Part shown: in pieces, positions 9,032 through 13,078 of the stretch | Layout: each line of letters begins with the position of its first letter | Numbering within the stretch: position 1 is the stretch's first letter | Source: Hymenoscyphus infarciens | Taxonomy: Eukaryota > Ascomycota > Leotiomycetes > Helotiales > Helotiaceae | Length of the DNA stretch: 13,078 nt | NCBI GenBank assembly: GCA_001414345.1 | Contig: LLCB01000673.1 | Coordinates: 1-13,078 of the forward strand | Reading direction: 5' to 3' | Translations under genes and position numbers: made by a program | The notes under the pieces: model-generated | Told to the model about the DNA's origin: nothing | The model's input: the letters and a program-made list of their open reading frames with translations, nothing else | Databases searched by the model: none

Positions 9032-10062
9032 GTTGCTCAGGCCCGTAGGCCGCCTTGTTCCCTTTAAGGTACTTAAGGACTTATTCGTAATCATCTTCCG
9101 ATTTCAAAGAAAGAGTCGCTGTCGTATCGTGGGGAGTTCGGAGCTGAACCAGACAAGGAGGGAGGGGTGTTTTGAACTGAAGTGCTTCGGTGTCTCTCCT
9201 TATCCACAGCTAAAAGATCGTTCACCATTTTAGCAAAGTTGTAATTCCAGCGTCTTTTAAGAGCAGCAGACGCGTTTCAGAGCTGAGGTATAAATCTTAT
9301 CTTTGTCCCACATATAAAAGGACCTTTCCGATTCTAGTATCTCCCGAGTATGGCCGTACTCGAAAAGTAACCTTTTAAAATCGGCAAAAGTTTCTTCAGC
9401 GTATTCTTCTTCTTAATTCCACTTCTATCTCTTTTAACTTCCATTTCTTTCAACCTTTATACCAGCGGGGACTCGGTCCGTAACCGCAGTCTTTTTAAAT
9501 GTTCGCTAGTAGAGGTTCAAGGGAAGTTCAGAGTACTCGTAGAGTCAGATGATGTTCGGTCGGGATTGACAGCGATAACTCAGCTAAGAGCTCGCTTCTA
9601 AATTTTCGTCCTAATAAAAAGCGTATTTCAACCGATTCGTATCCGATTCGAGATTCAAGAGTTAGGAAGTAGTAGGAAGGCATCAGGGGCAGAGGCCCGT
9701 AAGCGAAAGAGGTCGGAACGTGGGCTTTAAAAAGCAAAGGAGGATTCAAACGAAGGTTCGAAAGAGGGTCAGATCAGGGAGGGTTCAGAGGTAGAAGTGT
9801 TTTTTAAGTTATTAACTTTATAGTTTACTTATAATTATGTCCATCTCGTCTAACCGATCGTTTTATCCTTTATTTTTATACCGCTATCTCTATCTCGTCC
9901 GCCTATTATCTATATATCGTCCGAATTTAGGAAGGTTGTCTTTAGAGGCTAAGCCCTTATTATTTCAGCGTGCGGTTACGGGTCAGAGAGGGTTTAGAGG
10001 GTCTTTTAAAAAGAGAGGTAGCTCTAGAAGGTCGTTTAACGCCTTATAGTAGAACTAGGGGA

Positions 10063-10071
10063 GGGGGGGGG
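10063..10071 (+). repeat. G9 homopolymer in element B
   Basis: Nine consecutive Gs occur in an otherwise RIPped AT-rich stretch. G runs lacking TG or CA contexts are not RIP targets; the length may reflect replication slippage or an assembly homopolymer error. Confidence 0.7.
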
Positions 10072-10393
10072 TAAGATCAGATTCAGAAGCCTTCTAGATA
10101 ACTATTATAAGTCGACTTATTTACCGAATCTAGGGTTATTAAGACTCTTAGGAATACTTAGCGTATTCTAATCCCTTAATATATACTAAAACACGATTTT
10201 TACTAGCTATCTATATAGATACTAAACCCTAGTATTACTAGCTGTCTAGGTAGTCTCTAATTACTTAGCTATTTAAGAATACCGTTGTAATATTCTAAAT
10301 TAAGAGTAAATCGACTTCTAAACAAAGAGTAGTAATAAGCTCGAAGGAGATATTATTAAGGCTATTACTAGTAAAGAAGAGTTATTATTTTTA

Positions 10394-10748
10394 TATAATA
10401 ATACGAAATATATATAACTATAGTAGAGGTATATAGAAGTACGTATAGTAGAATAACGTATATAAATACTAGGTACTAATATAGAAGAAAACAATAACTA
10501 GCCTTTTCTAACTCTAGGAGTAAGCTACTATATATAAGAGGTTTTAGATAATATAAAAAGAGATACGAAACCGAACAATAATATACGTCAGCTAATACAA
10601 AAGCCTAAACCTTACAAAGTACGTCTAAAAGTCTAGATAGACGTATAGACGTACGTAACCTTTCTAAATTAGATAATACAAAACAACAACTACTAAAACA
10701 CGGCATATACTATATAATCTCGGCTATATAGGACGGTATGCCGTTATA
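10394..10748 (-). repeat. Element B right LTR (355 bp; 5' LTR in sense orientation)
   Basis: It is collinear with 6708-7062 over its full length, beginning TATAATAATACG and ending ...GGTATGCCGTTATA. The sequence just inside it (CTTCTTTACTAG on minus, after TAAAAATAATAA) is where a primer-binding site would lie, but no complement to a tRNA 3' end can be made out after RIP. Confidence 0.9.
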
Positions 10749-10753
10749 TTCTC
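10749..10753. other. Target-site duplication TTCTC, right copy
   Basis: This is the partner of 6703-6707, directly after the right LTR of element B. Together they show that element B is an intact insertion and which bases were continuous before it arrived. Confidence 0.8.
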
Positions 10754-11686
10754 TTAGTAGGTCTTACCTTTTATTCTATTAAGTAATATAAGTATTAGTA
10801 GTACTAGTACTTCTAGTCTTATATATCTTTTAAGACGTACTTACTTCTTAAATATCTAGAGTTTCTTTTTATCCTTTACTACCTCTACTAGTACCTCTTT
10901 CTAGTTCTTTGTCTTTACCTTTCTACTTACTATTTAGAGTTCTTAAAAAGTGTTATTAAGCTACTATCTTAAGTTCCTTATTTAGTACTTCTTCTAAGTC
11001 CTTTTATATCTCCTTATCTTTCTTAATACTTCTTTAACCTCTAAGTTCTATTAGAGCTATACTCTCTCTCTATCTAGCTTCTAGAGTAGTATTAAGGCCT
11101 TTACTATTCTTTAAAAGTCTTTTATAAGTCTTTATACTACTATCTCGAGTTCTTATATATTTTAGATTATAAGTGTTTCTAGATAAGAGGCTTCTACTTT
11201 AACTAGGATCTTGTCTATTAGTCTCTAGCTAAATCTAAGTATCTATAGTACCTTTCTCTCTTCTTTTTCTTTTATTATAAGGAGTTAAGCTATATAGTTT
11301 AATCTTAGTAGGTCTAAGGACTTTTACTAAGTTACTACGTTCTTAGTAGAGAAGGCGAGGTTAATTATAGAGTTATAAAAGCTCTCTCTTCTCTATATAG
11401 CTTTATTATAGAGTATATCTCTCTCTAGTACCTATAGTATAGCGAGTTTAAGAACGAGGTCTACGTTTCTATTATATCTTCTATATATATTCTATAAGAG
11501 ATAGTAAGTATTTAAGTTATCTATTATAAGTACTCTTCTTAGTCTTACTTACTAGAGTATATTCTTAATTAGTATCTACTCTATCTATAGGTTATAGACT
11601 AAGTAGACTATTATCTTATCTACTCTCTTCTCTATTATTATACTTACCTAGTTCTCGCCTATAGCGTACGTCTAGCTCGCTTTTAG
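10754..11686 (-). pseudogene. Decayed minus-strand reading frame, possibly a transposase C-terminus
   Basis: This is the right part of the sequence that element B interrupted. On minus, one frame from about 11340 down to 10860 has only about ten stops in 160 codons, all TAA or TAG as expected from RIPped CAA and CAG. It contains clear runs of about 35 and 42 codons, the second ending at a TAG at 11072-11070. Another frame has more than twice as many stops. The decoded residues are rich in Lys, Arg, Glu and Leu (for example KRKRREKG and KDLEEVLNKELK), as in a basic, coiled-coil tail. Just upstream the same frame gives YIEKRELL, a stop, then LYN, which recalls the end of pogo/Fot1-type DDE transposases. 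That assignment is tentative; a retroelement gag is the main alternative. Confidence 0.35.
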
Positions 11687-12004
11687 TATAATAGTATGTC
11701 GTTATCCTAGACAGCTAGGAGTACCTGCTATATATGAGGTTTTAGTAGTTATTATCTTATATTATCTATTTTAGAAAGATTACGTAGGTTTAGACTTTTA
11801 TATTAGTCGACGTATAATATTAGTCGGTTTTAAACTCTTTTATATAATCTAAACCTCTTATATATAGTAGCCTACTCTTCTAGAGTTAGAAAAGGCTAGT
11901 TTAGCCTTTTCTTCTATATTAGAGCCTAGTATTTATATACGTTATTCTATTAAATATACTTCTATATATCTCTTCTATAGTTATATATACTTTATATTAT
12001 TATA
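11687..12004 (+). repeat. A/B-family LTR in opposite orientation (318 bp)
   Basis: The reverse complement of this segment matches the LTRs of elements A and B from TATAATAATATAAAG through the conserved TATATATAAG motif to the ...CATACTATTATA end. At 318 bp it is intermediate between the 294-bp and 355-bp forms. The following bases, TAAAAAGG, match the internal bases next to the right LTR of A, so this is probably a 5' LTR with a few bases of interior and the rest lost, rather than a clean solo LTR. The flanks TTTAG and TAAAA do not form a target duplication. Confidence 0.75.
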
Positions 12005-12030
12005 TAAAAAGGTATTAGAGGTTATATACG

Positions 12031-12066
12031 TATAGAGTAGACTATAGAGTAGGCTATAGAGTAGGT
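12031..12066. repeat. Three tandem copies of a 12-bp repeat
   Basis: TATAGAGTAGAC, TATAGAGTAGGC and TATAGAGTAGGT follow one another directly, next to the truncated LTR. This is a small minisatellite with no evident function. Confidence 0.85.
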
Positions 12067-12079
12067 TAGAAGTACGTAA

Positions 12080-12413
12080 GTTGAATCGGCACAGGGTAGG
12101 TCAGGTGATCGCTAAATCACGTTTCTAAGGAGTCGAAGTATAAGTATAAAAGACTTAGTGAATTTTGACTTTTGACTTGATTTCTAACTAAAAGATAGAA
12201 GAGGACTATATATACTTCTAGAGTAAATACTAGAAGCTTCTATAGCTTATAAATCAAAGGGGTTACTAGAAGGTTCTAGGGATCACGTGTTCGCTTAACC
12301 GTAACCGAGAACGTAACCGAACCTTCTAGATAACACTAGAAAGAACTAGTATAGACTAAGGTTTAAACCTAAAGCCTATTAGTAAGTAAGGTAATTATTA
12401 CCTAATACTAACA
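12080..12413 (-). repeat. Probable LTR of a Ty1/copia-like element
   Basis: On minus this begins TGTTAGTATTAGGTAATAAT at 12413, right after a purine tract, as a 3' LTR should. The first base pairs form the canonical TGT start. The LTR contains an imperfect palindrome GGTAATAATTACC, HSE-like motifs, and a TATATATAG box near 12205-12213 about 200 bp in. The far end is uncertain: no matching ...CTAACA terminus was found before the opposite-facing LTR at 12004, so 12080 is only the point where less-RIPped sequence begins. CA and TG are fairly well kept. The matching 5' LTR lies outside the window, if it exists. Confidence 0.5.
12231..12350 (-). promoter_or_regulatory. Cluster of heat-shock-element-like motifs in the LTR
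   Basis: TAGAAGCTTCTA (12231-12242) and TAGAAGGTTCTA (12267-12278) both fit the nGAAnnTTCn pattern bound by heat-shock factor. ACCTTCTAGA with ACTAGAAAGAAC (12321-12347) adds further GAA/TTC half-sites. A CACGTG palindrome lies at 12284-12289 and CGTAACCGA is repeated at 12300-12308 and 12312-12320. In the minus sense the cluster sits upstream of the TATA-like box, as promoter elements would. Binding is inferred from motif shape only. Confidence 0.45.
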
Positions 12414-12425
12414 CACTCTCTTAAT
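12414..12425 (-). other. Probable polypurine tract of the copia-like element
   Basis: On minus the sequence TTAAGAGAGTG runs directly into TGTTAG at 12413. A purine-rich run just before an LTR start is expected for the plus-strand primer. It is short and interrupted by one T, so support is moderate. Confidence 0.45.
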
Positions 12426-12857
12426 AAGTACTTTACTTAATAATAGAGGAAATACTTACTTAACTTTAAAGTAGAAGTAAGTAAATAAAGTAGAAGTAAA
12501 TATTAACTTAACTTTAAAGTATAAGTTAATAGACTAAGTAAGAGCTAAAAGTAGATATATAACTAATCTAATCTTAAAGAACGAATACCTCTTTAAAGAG
12601 AGTAGTAAAAATAAATAAAAGTATCTCTTTAATAGAGAGTACTAAATATATAGCTTATATAAAGCCAAGTTCTTTAAGAAGGCTCTTATTACACTTAACA
12701 GCTTTAGTAAAGTGTATTTTGCTCTTTAGTAGAGACTTAAATAGAAGCTAAAAGTTAAAGAAAGACTAATAGACTAAGAAAGAGTATCTCTTTAATAGAG
12801 AATACTAAGAATAAAAGTCTTTTATATAAAGCTAAGTTCTTTTTTTTTTATTAGAAC
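12426..12857. other. Decayed internal region of the copia-like element with direct repeats
   Basis: No readable gene. ACTTAACTTTAAAGTAGAAG at 12458 recurs at 12506 with one change (ACTTAACTTTAAAGTATAAG). AGTATCTCTTTAATAGAGA-beginning blocks at 12621-12674 and 12783-12844 form a second, longer direct repeat that shares its ending (CTAAGTTCTTT or CCAAGTTCTTT). In a complete copia element this interval would hold most of the reverse transcriptase and RNase H, but it is far too short for them, so the element appears internally deleted or rearranged. A T run at about 12841-12849 separates it from the recognisable fragment. Confidence 0.5.
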
Positions 12858-13078
12858 TTATTCAAAGTCTTTAATTATAGACTAACTTTTAAGCTTTATA
12901 TTATCTTCTTTAAAGTCTTTATTCTTATAAACTAACCTAGATATAGTAGATATAGTAGAAGAAGAAGAAGAAGAAGAGTCTTTAGTAATAAAAGAGTTAT
13001 TTATCTCTTCTTCTCTAGACTTAATTATATAGTTCTTATAAGGATTATTAGAACTAATAGCTTCTTTATAAGTTTTAG
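12858..13078 (-). pseudogene. Ty1/copia-type reverse transcriptase fragment (N-terminal part)
   Basis: On minus a frame is open from the window edge to a TAG at 12884-12882 and continues to a TAA at 12860-12858. In order it reads TYKEAISS, SREEEINN, a seven-serine run, RLVYKNKDF, DNIKLKS, then IIKDFE before the stop. This order resembles the start of copia reverse transcriptases: a YKEA segment, an EEI segment, then an R-V-Y-K ... N-I-K-K ... KGFEQ block. Both stops would be Gln codons before RIP. The serine run, coded by a GAA microsatellite, replaces the usual linker between the second and third blocks. The catalytic YVDD region is not present. The rest of the polyprotein lies beyond the window edge, and homology past 12858 is lost. 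Confidence 0.55.
12958..12978 (-). repeat. (GAA)6 microsatellite
   Basis: Six GAA units plus GAG on plus encode the serine run (TCT codons) of the reverse transcriptase fragment on minus. It may be a later expansion within a dead copy. Confidence 0.85.

Larger units (their letters stand above)
8020..9795. other. RIP-free island inside element B
   Basis: CA, TG, CC and GG are common here, in contrast with both sides and with the matching parts of element A (about 4500-5270). The left edge is near 8000-8040 and the right near 9790-9830. The longest ORF is 119 codons on plus (8115-8474) and no family is recognisable in any frame. Because the sequence is close to its original state, the lack of coding capacity is a property of the element and not a result of mutation. 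The plus ORFs cut across repeat units and probably have no function. Confidence 0.75.
6708..10748 (-). mobile_element. Element B: complete non-autonomous LTR retrotransposon (4,041 bp)
   Basis: Two 355-bp direct repeats, 6708-7062 and 10394-10748, enclose 3,331 bp and are flanked by a 5-bp target-site duplication TTCTC (6703-6707 and 10749-10753). The LTRs align without gaps and differ only by transitions. A pyrimidine tract (7063-7074) abuts the left LTR and is a polypurine tract on minus, so the sense strand is most likely minus. The middle, about 8020-9795, escaped RIP yet has no ORF over 119 codons on plus or 73 on minus, and none resembles gag, protease, integrase or reverse transcriptase. 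Its counterpart A is equally devoid. This fits a large non-autonomous (LARD-type) element relying on proteins of another element. The orientation rests on the polypurine tract alone. Confidence 0.88.

Noticed and set aside
8538..9233. Short ORFs of 62-70 codons on plus and one of 64 on minus within the array
   Set aside because: They simply read through the tandem units in whichever frame lacks a stop; frame changes from unit to unit because unit length is not a constant multiple of three.
9528..10049. ORFs of 73 codons on minus (9528-9749) and 70 on plus (9837-10049)
   Set aside because: No recognisable family, no conservation with element A, and length expected by chance in GC-richer sequence.
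12085..12125. Possible tRNA or small RNA from the GC-richer stretch with a GTGAT...ATCAC hairpin
   Set aside because: The stem is only five base pairs and no cloverleaf, T-loop or promoter boxes could be formed around it.

Overview
The window looks like an AT-rich, gene-free block of a filamentous ascomycete (Pezizomycotina) genome that has been eroded by repeat-induced point mutation (RIP). CA and TG dinucleotides are almost absent over most of it while TA is very common and CG survives. Paired repeats that must once have been identical now differ only by C/T and G/A transitions. I found no intact protein-coding gene, tRNA, rRNA or CRISPR array. Nearly all of the 13 kb can be read as nested or adjacent transposable elements.

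Layout. (1) 1-106: AT-rich flank. (2) 107-3373: a 3,267-bp DNA transposon bounded by 147-bp terminal inverted repeats, its interior too decayed to read. (3) 3374-3804: AT-rich spacer. (4) 3805-6397: element A, a heavily RIPped LTR retroelement with its left LTR cut short. (5) 6398-6707: older sequence interrupted by the next element. (6) 6708-10748: element B, a complete 4,041-bp relative of A with two 355-bp LTRs, a 5-bp target-site duplication (TTCTC) and a polypurine tract that puts its sense strand on minus. (7) 10754-11686: the other side of the interrupted sequence, with a decayed minus-strand reading frame. (8) 11687-12004: a third LTR of the A/B family, in the opposite orientation. (9) about 12080-13078: the 3' part of a different, Ty1/copia-like element on the minus strand (reverse-transcriptase fragment, polypurine tract, LTR beginning TGTTAG with heat-shock-element-like motifs).

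The most interesting region is inside element B. About 8020-9795 has escaped RIP, with ordinary CA/TG content, so the original element can be read there. It holds no long ORF on either strand, so this part of the family was noncoding before RIP and the element probably moved with proteins made elsewhere. The island instead contains a tandem array of about 75-83-bp units, each with a short palindrome around CCGAAGTTCGG, inside a larger module that is present once in A and twice in B.

No genes work together here. The visible biology is transposition, nesting and genome defence by RIP. All alignments were made by eye, so boundaries given as 'about' are approximate, and family assignments of decayed frames are tentative.
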